47,154 nt of DNA from an uncultured Olsenella sp. (GTDB lineage Bacteria; Actinomycetota; Coriobacteriia; Coriobacteriales; Atopobiaceae), in assembly GCA_949287905.1 (NCBI GenBank), contig CASEHX010000006.1, positions 1 through 47,154 on the forward strand. The letters run 5' to 3'. Numbering within the stretch: the stretch's first letter is position 1; each line of letters opens with the position of its first letter. Both the position numbers and the translations under genes were made by a program. This document shows positions 17,073-25,940 of the stretch, in pieces. Under the pieces are notes generated by a model, which saw nothing but the letters and a program-made list of their open reading frames with translations, was not told the origin of the DNA and ran no database searches.

Positions 17073-17240
17073 GTCGTTCCCCTGCGGGCAAACTGGGTGA
17101 ACCGACAAGCGTTACTAGGGAGTCCGATATCTCGTGTTCAGTACGGAGATTCCCCGTTGCTGGGAAAGCCGGAACGCGCGATGGGGACACCCACCTTTTG
17201 AGAGGTGGGTTCATTATCGATCCGCAGGGGGCGACTTTCT
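17073..17240 (+). ncRNA. ssrS: Probable 6S RNA
   Basis: This 170-base region has no credible protein but a strong secondary structure. GTCG-TT-CCCC-TGCGG (17073-17087) pairs with CCGCA-GGGG-G-CGAC (17222-17235), giving a closing stem of about 13 bp that is followed by TTTCTTGTT. A TATAGT (17061-17066) lies 7 bases before the stem, although the -35 is poor. Inside are GGGAGTCCGATATCTC and GCGATGGGGACACCCACC, with an ACCCACCT/AGGTGGGT hairpin. These resemble the CCGATAT and GCGA..GACAC..CACC segments of E. coli 6S RNA and its 3' bubble hairpin. The length fits. 6S RNA binds the housekeeping RNA polymerase. Confidence 0.7.
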
Positions 17241-17242
17241 TG

Positions 17243-17271
17243 TTGACAAGTGGTCCAGAAGGAGCCACAAT
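17243..17271 (+). promoter_or_regulatory. Promoter of tRNA-Ala
   Basis: A consensus TTGACA (17243-17248), exactly 17 bases, then CACAAT (17266-17271). The mature tRNA begins 19 bases further on. It starts directly after the T-rich end of the probable 6S RNA. Confidence 0.65.
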
Positions 17272-17289
17272 AGCCACCGCACCTTTTCT

Positions 17290-17365
17290 GGGGACGTAGC
17301 TCAGCTGGGAGAGCGCTGCCTTCGCAAGGCAGAGGCCGGGGGTTCGAATCCCCTCGTCTCCACCA
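17290..17365 (+). tRNA. tRNA-Ala (CGC anticodon)
   Basis: A complete cloverleaf of 76 bases. The acceptor stem is GGGGACG with CGTCTCC, the D arm is GCTCAGCTGGGAGAGC, and the anticodon stem CTGCC/GGCAG holds loop TTCGCAA (anticodon CGC, reading GCG). The T arm has TTCGAAT. The CCA end is encoded (17363-17365). Confidence 0.97.
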
Positions 17366-17376
17366 GAGAACAAACA

Positions 17377-17412
17377 GGCGGACGCCCTTCTCGGCGCCCG
17401 CCTTTTTCTTTT
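17377..17412 (+). terminator. Terminator after tRNA-Ala, possibly shared with ilvA
   Basis: GGCGGACGCC pairs with GGCGCCCGCC (one mismatch) and is followed by TTTTTCTTTT. The convergent ilvA gene ends 18 bases beyond, and the same stem could stop its transcript on the other strand. Confidence 0.8.
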
Positions 17413-17429
17413 CACCCAATCAGCTGCGA

Positions 17430-18650
17430 CTACAGCGAGGTCTGCACGAGGGTCGGGGTGAGGCCGGCGGCCTTGAGGGCCTCGACGATCTGGTGCTTGT
17501 GCTCGGTGCCAAACGCCTCGATCGTGACGCGCAGCTCCACGGCGGCGTTGCGGTTGGTGGATACGAACTGGTTGTGCTCGAGCTTGATGACGTTGCCGTT
17601 CTGCTCCGCGATGGTGGAGGCAACGCGCACGAGCATGCCCGGGCGGTCGGGCAGCAGCACGCTCACGGTGAAGATGCGGTCGCGCATGATGAGGCCGTGC
17701 TGCACCACCGAGCTCATCGTGATGACGTCCATGTTGCCGCCGGAGAGGATGGAGACCACGCGCTTGTTCTCGGCGGGCAGGTGCTTGAGCGCCGCCACGG
17801 TGAGAAGGCCGGAGTTCTCCACGATCATCTTGTGGTTCTCGACCATGTCGAGGAACGCCACCACGAGCTCGTCGTCAGGGACGGTCATGACGTCGTCGAG
17901 GTTGTCACGAAGGTACGGGAAGACCTTGTCGCCCACCTCGAGCACCGCGGTGCCGTCGGCGATGGTGTTGGCGCTCGGCAGCTTCACGGGGCTCCCCGCC
18001 TCGAGGGCCGCCGTGAGCGAGGGGGCGCCCTCCGGCTCCACGCCGATCACGCGGATCTTGGGGTTGTAGAGCTTGGCGAAGGTCGCCACGCCGCAGGCCA
18101 GGCCGCCCCCGCCCACCGGGACGAGGATCGTGTCCACGAGCGGGAGCTCCTGCACGACCTCCATGGCAATGGTTCCCTGGCCGGTGGAGACGCACGGGTC
18201 GTTGAAGGGGTGGATGAAGGTGTAGCCCTCGCGCTCGGCGAGCTCGAGGGCGTGGTCGCACGCCTCGTCGTAGACGTCGCCGTGGAGCACGACCTCGGCG
18301 CCGTAGTGCTTGGTGCGCTCGACCTTGATGAGCGGCGTGGTCTCGGGCATCACCACCACGGAGCGCGCGCCGGCGCGCGTGGCGGCAAAGGCGACGCCCT
18401 GTGCGTGGTTGCCGGCACTCGCGGTGATGATGCCGCGGGAGAGCTCCTCGGGAGAGAGCGTGGATATCTTGTAGTAGGCGCCGCGCACCTTGTAGGCGCC
18501 CGTCCGCTGCATGTTCTCGGGCTTGAGCCACACGCGGTTGCCCGTCTGCGCGGAGAAGTGCGGGCTCTCCACGAGCTTGGTCTCGAGCGTGACCTCGCGA
18601 ACCTTCTGCGAGGCCTCCTCGAACGCCTCCAGCGTGAGCATCTCTGCCAT
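17430..18650 (-). CDS. ilvA: Threonine ammonia-lyase (threonine dehydratase) with C-terminal ACT domain
   Basis: PLP enzyme converting threonine to 2-oxobutyrate and ammonia, the entry to isoleucine synthesis. It has 406 residues. The PLP lysine is in TGAYKVRGAYYK (Lys54), the substrate loop is SAGNHAQGVAFAA, and the phosphate-binding glycines are GGGGLACG. Residues about 330-406 form an ACT-type regulatory domain starting VSVLLPDRPGMLVRVAS. This layout (single ACT, about 400 residues) is that of the TdcB/IlvA short class, so it may serve either biosynthesis or threonine breakdown. The ATG follows AAGGAG. It is transcribed away from the ABC gene at 18771. Confidence 0.93.
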   Translation of the reverse strand: MAEMLTLEAFEEASQKVREVTLETKLVESPHFSAQTGNRVWLKPENMQRTGAYKVRGAYYKISTLSPEELSRGIITASAGNHAQGVAFAATRAGARSVVVMPETTPLIKVERTKHYGAEVVLHGDVYDEACDHALELAEREGYTFIHPFNDPCVSTGQGTIAMEVVQELPLVDTILVPVGGGGLACGVATFAKLYNPKIRVIGVEPEGAPSLTAALEAGSPVKLPSANTIADGTAVLEVGDKVFPYLRDNLDDVMTVPDDELVVAFLDMVENHKMIVENSGLLTVAALKHLPAENKRVVSILSGGNMDVITMSSVVQHGLIMRDRIFTVSVLLPDRPGMLVRVASTIAEQNGNVIKLEHNQFVSTNRNAAVELRVTIEAFGTEHKHQIVEALKAAGLTPTLVQTSL

Positions 18651-18770
18651 GACGGGCTCCTTTGCCAGTTGGTGACGGCGCGCGGCTTGGCGCGCCGGGG
18701 GTGTTTTGGTCTGCCTATAGTAGACCTCGCCGGTACGAACTTAGCCCGGCGCGCCGAAAGGGGGCACACA

Positions 18771-19619
18771 ATGGAAACCAACGAGACGAGCGCCTCGGAC
18801 AGCAGGAGGGACCGCGCGGGCGAGATGGACCCCGACACGCCGCTCTTCCAGATTCACGACGCGAGCGTGGTGCGCGGGGGCAAGACGATCCTTCACGTGT
18901 CGGACTTCTCTCTAGACGAGGGCGAGCACGTTGCCCTTCTCGGCCCCAACGGCGCGGGCAAGTCCACGTTCATACAGCTGCTCACGCGCGAGGTCTTTCC
19001 CCTGTGGCGCGAGGAGGCTCCGGTGCGCTTTCGCGGGCAGGAGCGCCCCAAGCTCGCCGACATCAAGCGGACGCTCGGCATCGTGAGCTCCACGATGCAC
19101 GATCAGGTGCGCGTGCACCTGCCGGTGATCGACATCGTCACGGGCGGCCTCTTCGGCACGCTCGGCGTGCCGCTGCGCGGGGACGTGAGCGACCGGGACC
19201 GCGCGCTCGCCATGGACGCGCTCGATCGCCTGGGCATCGCCGAGCTCGCGCCGCGCGACGTGATGACGCTCTCCACCGGCCAGGTGCGTCGCGTGCTCGT
19301 TGCCCGTGAGCTCGTGCGCGACCCGCAGGTCCTCATCTTCGACGAGCCCTGCACGGGCCTCGACCCCGAGGGCATGTACCACGTGCGCAAGACCATGGGA
19401 ACGCTGGCCGCGGAGGGCCGCTCGGTGGTTCTCGTCACTCACTATCCCGAGGACATCATCCCCGAGATCAACCGCGTGCTCCTCATCAAGGACGCCGAGG
19501 TCTTCGCCGACGGAGCCAAGGCGGACCTGCTCACGAGCGAGGTCATGACCGACCTCTTTGGCGTGCCGCTCGTGGTGGGCGAGTCCTCCGGATGGTACTC
19601 CCTGCGCGGCTCCTACTAG
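18771..19619 (+). CDS. Stand-alone ABC ATPase, ModF/YlmA type
   Basis: A 282-residue ATP-binding protein from the ATG at 18771 (GAAAGGGGG upstream). It has Walker A LLGPNGAGKST, a signature LSTGQVRRVLVARELV in which the usual LSGGQ is LSTGQ, Walker B VLIFDEPCTGLDPEG and switch His VLVTHYPEDI. The LSTGQ form and the late EDIIPEINRVLLIKD stretch are typical of the COG1119 (ModF/YlmA) group. No permease or binding protein lies beside it. Its partner and substrate are unknown; an association with molybdate uptake is known only for some relatives. Confidence 0.8.
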   Translation: METNETSASDSRRDRAGEMDPDTPLFQIHDASVVRGGKTILHVSDFSLDEGEHVALLGPNGAGKSTFIQLLTREVFPLWREEAPVRFRGQERPKLADIKRTLGIVSSTMHDQVRVHLPVIDIVTGGLFGTLGVPLRGDVSDRDRALAMDALDRLGIAELAPRDVMTLSTGQVRRVLVARELVRDPQVLIFDEPCTGLDPEGMYHVRKTMGTLAAEGRSVVLVTHYPEDIIPEINRVLLIKDAEVFADGAKADLLTSEVMTDLFGVPLVVGESSGWYSLRGSY

Positions 19620-20079
19620 CGTTCGGGGGCAAGCGGCAACCGGAGAGCCCGCAAAAGTCGAGCGAGATTTTCGCTCAACTGGGCAAACGCGAAAGCTCGG
19701 ACGAGATTTGCGGCCGCAAAAGTCTCGTGAGCAGATAGGTCGCCGATACGCGGAGCTCCCCTACCGCTCGTGGTGGAAACGATACCGTTCACAGGCGGTC
19801 ACGAGGCGGAAACACGACCCGCGTAGAGTACCCATCACTGAGCAAATGCGATGACAGGGCCAGTACGGGCCGCATCCGTCCCACAGCGAGCGGGCAGCGT
19901 GAGAACCCGCGCCGGACGGCCCCGAAGACTCCCTCGAGCAGCTCGCGAGAACCTCCGCGCTGTGCAGCGGGCCAACCCCGTCAACGCGCCGAGAAGTACC
20001 GCGCGCCGGCGGCCACCGTGACGGCTTCGAGGTTCTGTGCCTCGCATTTCTCACTACGACGAGGAAAGCGAGGGGGAAC
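19620..20079 (+). other. 460-bp intergenic leader region of the ilvDBNC operon
   Basis: There is no convincing gene. The first part (19651-19741) has two copies of GCAAAAGTC with hairpins (GAGCGA/TCGCTC and CGAGA..TCTCG) and resembles the GTGCAAAAGTC repeats at 40583 and 46790. The rest is the likely leader of the ilv operon. I found no Ile/Leu/Val-rich leader peptide and no complete T-box. No strong promoter was seen. Confidence 0.5.
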
Positions 20080-21744
20080 GTGGAACTGAGAAGCGACGCC
20101 ATCAAGCGGGGCCTGGCGCGAGCGCCGCACCGCAGCCTGCTCAAGGCAGACGGCCTCACCGACGAGGAGCTCGACCGGCCGCTCGTGGCCGTGGTCTCCG
20201 CCCAGAACGAGGTCATCCCGGGACATCTTCACCTCCAGCAGATCGCCGATGCCGTCAAGGCGGGCGTCCGCATGGCGGGCGGCACCCCGCTGCAGGTCAA
20301 CACCATCGGCGTGTGCGACGGCATCGCGATGAACCACGAGGGCATGCACTACAGCCTCACCAGCCGCGAGGTCATCGCCGACAGCGTTGAGTGCGCGGTC
20401 CAGGGCCACCAGTTCGACGCCATGGTCCTCATCCCCTCCTGTGACAAGATCGTCCCTGGCATGCTCATCGCCGCGGCACGCCTCGACATCCCCACGATGC
20501 TCGTCTCCGGCGGCCCCATGCTCGCCGGCCGCGGGCGCGACGGCGGCCAGACCGACCTCAACTCCCTCTTCGACGCCGTGGGCCAGGTCACTGCCGGCAC
20601 CATGACCGAGGAGGAGTGCCACTGGCTCGAGGGCACGGCCTGCCCCACCTGTGGCAGCTGCTCCGGTATGTTCACTGCCAACTCCATCTGCTGCCTCGCC
20701 GAGGCCCTCGGCATCGCACTTCCCGGCAACGGCACCGTGCCCGCCGTCTACTCCGAGCGCATCCGCCTGGCCAAGCAGGCCGGCATGAAGGTCATGGAGC
20801 TGGTCGAGAAGAACCTCACCGCCCGCCAGATCATCACCTCCGCCGCCATCCACAACGGCATGGTGCTCGACATGGCCTTCGGCGGCTCCACCAACACGAT
20901 GCTCCACCTCACGGCCATCGCTCAGGCGGCCGGCTGCCCCGTCACGATGGACGACTGGGACCGCGCCAGCGCCGAGACGCCCAACATCGTGCGCATCGCG
21001 CCCGCCGGCCCGCTCCACATCCAGGACCTGAACGACGTGGGCGGCGTCTCCGCCATCATCGGCGAGCTCGGCCGCACGGGGCATCTCGACATGAGCGCCC
21101 TCACCTGCCACGGCACCATGGCCGAGTGGGTTGCCTCCTGCCCGCCCGTGGACGGCGAGGTCGTCCGCAGCGTGGACAACGCCTACTCCCCCGACGGCGG
21201 CCTCAAGGTCATGCGCGGCAGCCTCGCGCCCGACTGCGGCGTCGTCAAGAAGAGCGCCGTCGACCCGGGCATGTGGCAACACTCCGGCCCCGCGCGCGTC
21301 TTCGACTCCGAGGAGGAGGCCTGCAAGGCCATCTTCGGCGGGGCGATAAACCCGGGCGACGTGGTGGTCATCCGCTACGAGGGCCCCTCGGGCGGTCCCG
21401 GCATGCGCGAGATGCTCACCCCCACCTCTGCCATCTGCGGCATGGGCCTCGCGAGCTCGGTAGCCCTCATCACCGACGGGCGCTTCTCCGGCGCCTCCAA
21501 GGGCCCGTGCATCGGCCACGTCTCCCCCGAGGCAGCCGCCGGCGGCCCGATCGCGCTCGTCGAGGAAGGCGACACGATCTCCATCGACATCCAGGCCGGC
21601 ACGCTCGAGCTGCGCGTCCCCGAGGAGGTTCTCGCCGAGCGCCGCGCCGCGTGGCAGCCGCCGGCACCCAAGTACACCACGGGAGTCCTCTCCCGTTACG
21701 CAAAGCTGGTCACGAGCGCAGACAAGGGGGCCTACCTCTCATGA
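20080..21744 (+). CDS. ilvD: Dihydroxy-acid dehydratase
   Basis: Iron-sulfur dehydratase of valine/isoleucine/leucine synthesis, turning dihydroxy acids into 2-oxo acids. It has 554 residues. Visible cluster and active-site motifs are the cysteine in [12 protein letters not shown], the pair in [18 protein letters not shown], and the C-terminal [19 protein letters not shown]. The GTG start at 20080 follows GAGGGGG. It is the first gene of a four-gene plus-strand operon and overlaps ilvB by four bases (ATGA). Confidence 0.97.
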   Translation: MELRSDAIKRGLARAPHRSLLKADGLTDEELDRPLVAVVSAQNEVIPGHLHLQQIADAVKAGVRMAGGTPLQVNTIGVCDGIAMNHEGMHYSLTSREVIADSVECAVQGHQFDAMVLIPSCDKIVPGMLIAAARLDIPTMLVSGGPMLAGRGRDGGQTDLNSLFDAVGQVTAGTMTEEECHWLEGTACPTCGSCSGMFTANSICCLAEALGIALPGNGTVPAVYSERIRLAKQAGMKVMELVEKNLTARQIITSAAIHNGMVLDMAFGGSTNTMLHLTAIAQAAGCPVTMDDWDRASAETPNIVRIAPAGPLHIQDLNDVGGVSAIIGELGRTGHLDMSALTCHGTMAEWVASCPPVDGEVVRSVDNAYSPDGGLKVMRGSLAPDCGVVKKSAVDPGMWQHSGPARVFDSEEEACKAIFGGAINPGDVVVIRYEGPSGGPGMREMLTPTSAICGMGLASSVALITDGRFSGASKGPCIGHVSPEAAAGGPIALVEEGDTISIDIQAGTLELRVPEEVLAERRAAWQPPAPKYTTGVLSRYAKLVTSADKGAYLS

Positions 21745-23621
21745 TCACCACCGAGGAGAAGATCGCCCGGCGGCAGCGCGCCATCGAGGGGCGCCCGTTT
21801 GGGCCCGGAAGCAAGACGGAGCACGAGGGCAAGACCATGACCGGTGCTCAGGCCATCATCGCCAGCCTCGAGGCCGAGGGCGTGGACACCATCTTCGGCT
21901 ACCCCGGCGGTCAGGCCATCAAGATCTACGACGCCCTCTACGACTCCAAGAAGATCCACCACGTGCTCGCCCGCCACGAGCAGGGCGCCACGCACATGGC
22001 GGACGGCTACGCCCGCGCCACGGGCAAGGTGGGCGTGGTGCTCGTCACCTCCGGCCCCGGCGCCACCAACACCGTCACGGGCATCGCAACCGCCTACATG
22101 GACTCCGTGCCCATGGTCGTCATCACGGGCCAGGTCACGCGCGGCGTCATCGGCACGGACGCCTTCCAGGAGTCGGACATCGTGGGCATCACGATGCCCA
22201 TCGTCAAGCACAGCTTCCTCCTGCAGTCCACCGACGAGCTCACCAAGACCTTCCGCGAGGCCTTCTACATCGCCTCGACCGGCCGCCCAGGCCCCGTCCT
22301 CATCGACATCCCGAGCGACCTCTCCGGGTCCGAGATGGTCTTCCACTACCCGGACACCGTGAACATCCCGAGCTACCGTCCCACCTACAAGGGCAACGCG
22401 AAGCAGGTCAAGCAGGCCGCCGAGCTCATCTGCCAGGCGGAGCGACCGCTCATCATGGCCGGCGGCGGCATCGTGGCCTCCCACGCGTGCCCCGAGCTCG
22501 TCGAGCTCGCAGAGCGCATGCAGATCCCCGTGGTCACCACCCTCATGGGCAAGGCCGCCATCCCCTGCTCCAACCCGCTCAACCTCGGTCCCGTGGGCAT
22601 GCACGGCTCCAAGTACGCCAACATGGCCGTCACCGAGTCCGACCTCATCATCGCCTGCGGCGCGCGGTTCTCTGACCGCGTGACCGGCAAGGTCTCCGAG
22701 TTCGCTCCGCACGCCAAGATCATCCACATCGACATCGACCCGGCGGAGATCGGCAAGATCGTGAATCCCGACGTGCCCATCGTCGGCGACGTCAAGGTGG
22801 TTCTCGCCGCCGTGAACGAGCGCCTTGCCAAGATGGACGCGCACACCAACTGCGAGACATGGCGCGACGAGGTCTTCAGCTGGCGCGAGCGCTGGCCGTT
22901 CTACACCTCGGACTTCGCCGACTACCCCGACAAGATCGCGCCCGAGGTCGTGCTGGAGACGCTCTCGGACAAGCTCGACCCGCATGCCTCCATCGTCACC
23001 ACCGAGGTGGGCCAGCACCAGATGTGGGCCCTGCAGAACATCCACCGCGAGCACGCGCGCACCTTCATCTCCTCCGGCGGCCTCGGCACGATGGGCTTTG
23101 GCTTCCCCGCCGCCATCGGCGCAAAGATCGGCTGCCCGGACGAGCAGGTCGTCTGCATCGCCGGTGACGGCTCCTTCCAGATGAACAGCCAGGAGATGGC
23201 CACTGCGAAGATCAACGGCGTCGCCGTCAAGGTGCTCATCGTCGACAACCGCGCACTTGGCATGGTCCACCAGTGGCAGCACCTCTTCTACAACGACCGC
23301 TTCTCGTTCACCGAGCTGGCGGACAACCCTGACTTCGTGAAGCTCGCCGACGCCTACGGCTGGCGCTCCCGCCGCATCACCAAGCCCGAGGAGATCGACG
23401 CCGCGCTCGACGAGATGCTCGCCTCCGACGAGCCCTATCTGCTCGACGTCATGATTCCCGCCGCGCAGACCGTCTACCCGATGGTCGCCCCCGGCGCCCC
23501 GATCGACGACATCATCGGCGCCCTCGACGTCACCCTCGGCGGCGTGCGCGTCACCGAGAAGGGCTTCGGCGAGGCGGGGCGCCCGCGCGTCAAGCCGTCC
23601 CACGAAGGAGTTGATGAGTGA
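21741..23621 (+). CDS. ilvB: Acetolactate synthase, large catalytic subunit
   Basis: ThDP-dependent enzyme that joins pyruvate to pyruvate or 2-oxobutyrate. It has 626 residues from the ATG that overlaps the ilvD stop. About 32 residues precede the usual N-terminus [12 protein letters not shown], so an internal start at 21838 is possible. Motifs include [15 protein letters not shown], the catalytic Glu in [25 protein letters not shown], and the ThDP/Mg site [15 protein letters not shown] with downstream [11 protein letters not shown]. It works with IlvN, the next gene, which overlaps by one base. Confidence 0.96.
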   Translation: MITTEEKIARRQRAIEGRPFGPGSKTEHEGKTMTGAQAIIASLEAEGVDTIFGYPGGQAIKIYDALYDSKKIHHVLARHEQGATHMADGYARATGKVGVVLVTSGPGATNTVTGIATAYMDSVPMVVITGQVTRGVIGTDAFQESDIVGITMPIVKHSFLLQSTDELTKTFREAFYIASTGRPGPVLIDIPSDLSGSEMVFHYPDTVNIPSYRPTYKGNAKQVKQAAELICQAERPLIMAGGGIVASHACPELVELAERMQIPVVTTLMGKAAIPCSNPLNLGPVGMHGSKYANMAVTESDLIIACGARFSDRVTGKVSEFAPHAKIIHIDIDPAEIGKIVNPDVPIVGDVKVVLAAVNERLAKMDAHTNCETWRDEVFSWRERWPFYTSDFADYPDKIAPEVVLETLSDKLDPHASIVTTEVGQHQMWALQNIHREHARTFISSGGLGTMGFGFPAAIGAKIGCPDEQVVCIAGDGSFQMNSQEMATAKINGVAVKVLIVDNRALGMVHQWQHLFYNDRFSFTELADNPDFVKLADAYGWRSRRITKPEEIDAALDEMLASDEPYLLDVMIPAAQTVYPMVAPGAPIDDIIGALDVTLGGVRVTEKGFGEAGRPRVKPSHEGVDE

Positions 23622-24100
23622 TGAACTACCTGCTCTCCGTTCTCGTTGAGAACAAGCCGGGCGTGCTCTCCCGCGTGACGGGCCTCATCAGCCGCCGTGG
23701 CTTCAACATCGAGTCGCTCACCGTGGCCCCCACGGAGGACGAGAGCCTCTCGCGCATGACCATCATCGTGGAGGCCGACGAGGTGGGCTTCGAGCAGATC
23801 ACCAAGCAGCTGCACAAGCTCGTCTCGGTCTACAAGATCTCTGACCTCACCTACGAGGACGCCGTCGAGCGCGAGCTCGTGCTCTTCAAGGTCCAGGCAG
23901 CTCCCGAGCGCCGTCACGAGGTCATCGAGATCGCCAACGTCTTCCGCGCCAAGGTCGTGGACGTGGGCAAGAACTCGCTCACGATCGAGGCCACCGGCAC
24001 CGCGAGCAAGCTCGACGCGATGGAGGACCTCTTCCGCAGCTACGGCATCAAGCAGCTCACGCGCACCGGCAAGATCGCCATGTCGCGCGGCGCACAATAA
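23621..24100 (+). CDS. ilvN: Acetolactate synthase, small regulatory subunit
   Basis: A 159-residue regulatory subunit that confers feedback inhibition by valine-type amino acids on IlvB. The N-terminal ACT domain ([20 protein letters not shown], then RRGFNIESLTVAPTE) and the C-terminal ALS-specific domain (RRHEVIEIANVFRAKVVDVG) are both present. The ATG at 23621 overlaps the TGA of ilvB, and a GTG directly before it is also possible. AAGGAG lies about 10 bases upstream. Confidence 0.96.
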   Translation: MNYLLSVLVENKPGVLSRVTGLISRRGFNIESLTVAPTEDESLSRMTIIVEADEVGFEQITKQLHKLVSVYKISDLTYEDAVERELVLFKVQAAPERRHEVIEIANVFRAKVVDVGKNSLTIEATGTASKLDAMEDLFRSYGIKQLTRTGKIAMSRGAQ

Positions 24101-24114
24101 GTCAAGGTAACAGG

Positions 24115-24189
24115 TGATCCAATTGGGGACAGACCCCTCTTGAATCATCGCAATAATGGTTCAAAAGGGGTCTGTCCCCAATTGGATCA
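24115..24189. repeat. Perfect inverted repeat (24-bp arms) between ilvN and ilvC
   Basis: Arms 24115-24138 and 24166-24189 are exact reverse complements, beginning TGATCCAATTGGGGACAGAC. The 27-base centre also pairs partly (TTGAA/TTCAA). It interrupts an otherwise compact operon. The GGGGACAGACCCC core is of a type seen as scattered repeats in many unrelated bacteria, which points to a mobile or REP-like palindrome, though no transposase is present. In RNA it would form a long hairpin between ilvN and ilvC. Confidence 0.9.
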
Positions 24190-24224
24190 AAACGGTATCA
24201 ACGGCTCAAGCAAAGGAGAAGAAC

Positions 24225-25223
24225 ATGGCCGTCGACATCTATTACGAGAAGGACGTGGACCCGAGCGTCATCCAGGGCAAGAAGGTCGCCATCATCGGCT
24301 ACGGCTCCCAGGGCCACGCCCACGCGCTGAACCTCTTGGACTCCGGCGTTGACGTCCGCGTTGGCCTGCGCGAGGGCTCCAAGTCCGCCCAGGCCGCGCA
24401 GGAGGCCGGCCTCAAGGTCATGAGCATGGACGACGCCGCCGAGGAGGCCGACGTCATCATGATGCTCGTCCCCGACGAGACCCAGCCCAAGGTCTACGAG
24501 GAGCACGTCGCGCCGCACCTCAAGGCCGGCGACACCCTCGCCTTTGCCCACGGCTTCAACATCCACTACGGCTACATCAAGGCTCCCGAGGACGTCAACG
24601 TCATCATGTGCGCCCCCAAGGGCCCGGGCCACATCGTGCGCCGTCAGTACACCGAGGGCTCCGGCGTGCCCGACCTCGCCTGCGTCTACCAGGACGCCAC
24701 CGGTGACGCCTGGGACATCGTTCTCTCCTACTGCTGGGGCGTCGGCGGCGCCCGCTCCGGCATCATCAAGGCCACCTTCAAGGAGGAAACCGAGGAGGAC
24801 CTCTTCGGCGAGCAGGCGGTTCTGTGCGGCGGCCTCGTCGAGCTCGTGAAGGCCGGCTTCGAGACCCTGACCGAGGCGGGCTACCCCGAGGAGCTGGCCT
24901 ACTTCGAGGTCTACCACGAGATGAAGATGATCGTCGACCTCATGTACGAGTCCGGCATCCACTTCATGAACTACTCGATCTCCAACACCGCCGAGTACGG
25001 CGAGTACTACGCCGGCCCGCAGGTCATCAACGCCGAGTCGCGCGAGGCCATGAAGCGCATCCTGGCCCGCATCCAGGACGGCTCCTTCGCGCAGGAGTTC
25101 GTCGACGACTGCAACAACAACCACAAGTGGCTGCTCGAGAAGCGCGAGGAGATCAACTCCCACCCGATCGAGAAGACCGGCGAGAAGATCCGCTCCATGT
25201 TCTCCTGGATCAAGAAGGACTAG
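24225..25223 (+). CDS. ilvC: Ketol-acid reductoisomerase, class I
   Basis: Converts acetolactate to dihydroxy-isovalerate using NAD(P)H and Mg2+. It has 332 residues, the class I length. The dinucleotide motif is [19 protein letters not shown], followed by the cofactor loop [10 protein letters not shown]. Metal-site regions are [12 protein letters not shown] and [15 protein letters not shown]. The ATG at 24225 has AAAGGAG 7 bases upstream. The open frame extends back through the palindrome but that part is not the protein. Last gene of the ilv operon. Confidence 0.97.
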   Translation: MAVDIYYEKDVDPSVIQGKKVAIIGYGSQGHAHALNLLDSGVDVRVGLREGSKSAQAAQEAGLKVMSMDDAAEEADVIMMLVPDETQPKVYEEHVAPHLKAGDTLAFAHGFNIHYGYIKAPEDVNVIMCAPKGPGHIVRRQYTEGSGVPDLACVYQDATGDAWDIVLSYCWGVGGARSGIIKATFKEETEEDLFGEQAVLCGGLVELVKAGFETLTEAGYPEELAYFEVYHEMKMIVDLMYESGIHFMNYSISNTAEYGEYYAGPQVINAESREAMKRILARIQDGSFAQEFVDDCNNNHKWLLEKREEINSHPIEKTGEKIRSMFSWIKKD

Positions 25224-25287
25224 GCGAGAAGAACGCTCTTCTCGACACGAACGAGGGGCCCGGCGCCACGGCGTCGGGCCCTTTTTC
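25224..25287 (+). terminator. Double hairpin terminator after ilvC
   Basis: A perfect 8-bp hairpin CGAGAAGA/TCTTCTCG (25225-25244) is followed by GGGCCCGgcGCC/GGCgtCGGGCCC and TTTTTCC (25255-25287). The second stem is a classical intrinsic terminator. Confidence 0.9.
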
Positions 25288-25302
25288 CTGGAGCGGGTAC
25301 GA

Positions 25303-25450
25303 GCATGCGGGAGTCGCCTTTACTAGTAATACCGAGCCACGCATGCTTCGCTGCATGCGGCGCGCCGGATTTTTGTCCAAACGGACACTAATCCCGTTCC
25401 GCGCATGAGGCTGTTTCAACTTTTGCATGCGTAGAACAGGATTTCCAGAA
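25303..25450. repeat. Cluster of GCATGCG repeats
   Basis: GCATGCG occurs at 25303, 25353 and 25425 on the plus strand and ends a minus-strand copy at 25346. Three of the four copies share GCATGCG, seven variable bases, then GGATTT or GGTATT. The inverted pair at 25340-25359 forms a hairpin. No gene overlaps it. Confidence 0.6.
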
Positions 25451-25489
25451 AAGCCGCGCGACGCATTATGGGCCCAGCTTGATCGCACG

Positions 25490-25519
25490 AAAAGGGGCGG
25501 CGCCCCATTGCGCCGCCCC
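25490..25519 (-). terminator. Intrinsic terminator of an unidentified minus-strand transcript
   Basis: GGGGCGGCGC and GCGCCGCCCC form a perfect 10-bp stem with a 6-base loop, followed on the minus strand by TTTTCG. No known gene ends here on that strand, so it implies a transcript from the 25520-25870 region. Confidence 0.7.
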
Positions 25520-25669
25520 GCCTCGTCTGTACTTTGGAACCACCCGTGTCTCTGCGAATCGATGTTGGACAACTGGGTATGAAACCTGGGCCCGCTTCGA
25601 GTGTTCCTGTCATCAGTCCGTTCCGAAATGCGCTTCGGAGAACGTTGGCGAGTGCGCTCGCCCCAGATG

Positions 25670-25729
25670 TTATAGGACCTCGGTCGCACGGTCGGCGGGC
25701 CCAAACTGCACGTTCTCTTCGCTGTTCAC
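25670..25729 (-). CDS. Possible 19-residue peptide gene
   Basis: A GTG at 25729 has a perfect AAGGAGG (25738-25744) 8 bases upstream and opens a 19-codon frame encoding MNSEENVQFGPADRATEVL, ending in TAA. It is followed by small perfect hairpins (GGCGAG CGCA CTCGCC and a CCGAA/TTCGG stem) and then the terminator at 25490. There is no clear promoter and I recognise no family. It could be a leader peptide or chance. Confidence 0.35.
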   Translation of the reverse strand: MNSEENVQFGPADRATEVL

Positions 25730-25874
25730 TGGACTCGCCTCCTTATGCCGGTCGCCGGTTCTTAGCGACGCTGCCCTTGCTTACTCTCCTTGTTCCCGAG
25801 CAACCAGCCTTTACACGCTTGTCTCGCAGCCATCCGCGAACGGCGTCCATTTGCCGGCAGACGGCGATTCTCGA

Positions 25875-25906
25875 CAAAAAACGCCCCGGGCGAGAAACCC
25901 GGGGCG
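25875..25906 (-). terminator. Terminator of the infC-rpmI-rplT operon
   Basis: GCCCCGGG and CCCGGGGC flank a 7-base loop, followed by GTTTTTTG on the minus strand. A 15-bp palindrome AAGGGACTGTCCCTT (25918-25932) lies between it and the rplT stop. Confidence 0.9.
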
Positions 25907-25940
25907 AAAATGTTACGAAGGGACTGTCCCTTTGTCACAT

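Noticed and set aside
17138..17419. Minus-strand frame over tRNA-Ala reading GDSNPRPLPCEGSALPAEL
   Set aside because: This is the well-known false protein made by reading a tRNA-Ala gene backwards. The tRNA itself is certain.
17493..18770. Long N-terminal extension of the ABC ATPase reading antisense to ilvA
   Set aside because: The ATG at 18771 has a strong ribosome site and the family begins there. The upstream part is a shadow of ilvA.
19996..20003. GTACCGCG before ilvD, resembling the end of a T-box
   Set aside because: The UGGN that must pair with the tRNA end is missing (GAAG instead), and there is no antiterminator/terminator pair or stem I.
19851..20018. 55-codon frame upstream of ilvD as an attenuation leader peptide
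   Set aside because: It has no run of Ile, Leu or Val codons, no ribosome site and no terminator after it.
24156..24224. N-terminal extension of IlvC through the palindrome
   Set aside because: The extension is encoded by the inverted repeat, and the ATG at 24225 has a good ribosome site and the family N-terminus.
25210..25704. 164-codon minus-strand frame across the repeat cluster
   Set aside because: It runs through terminators and repeats, has no ribosome site and no family.
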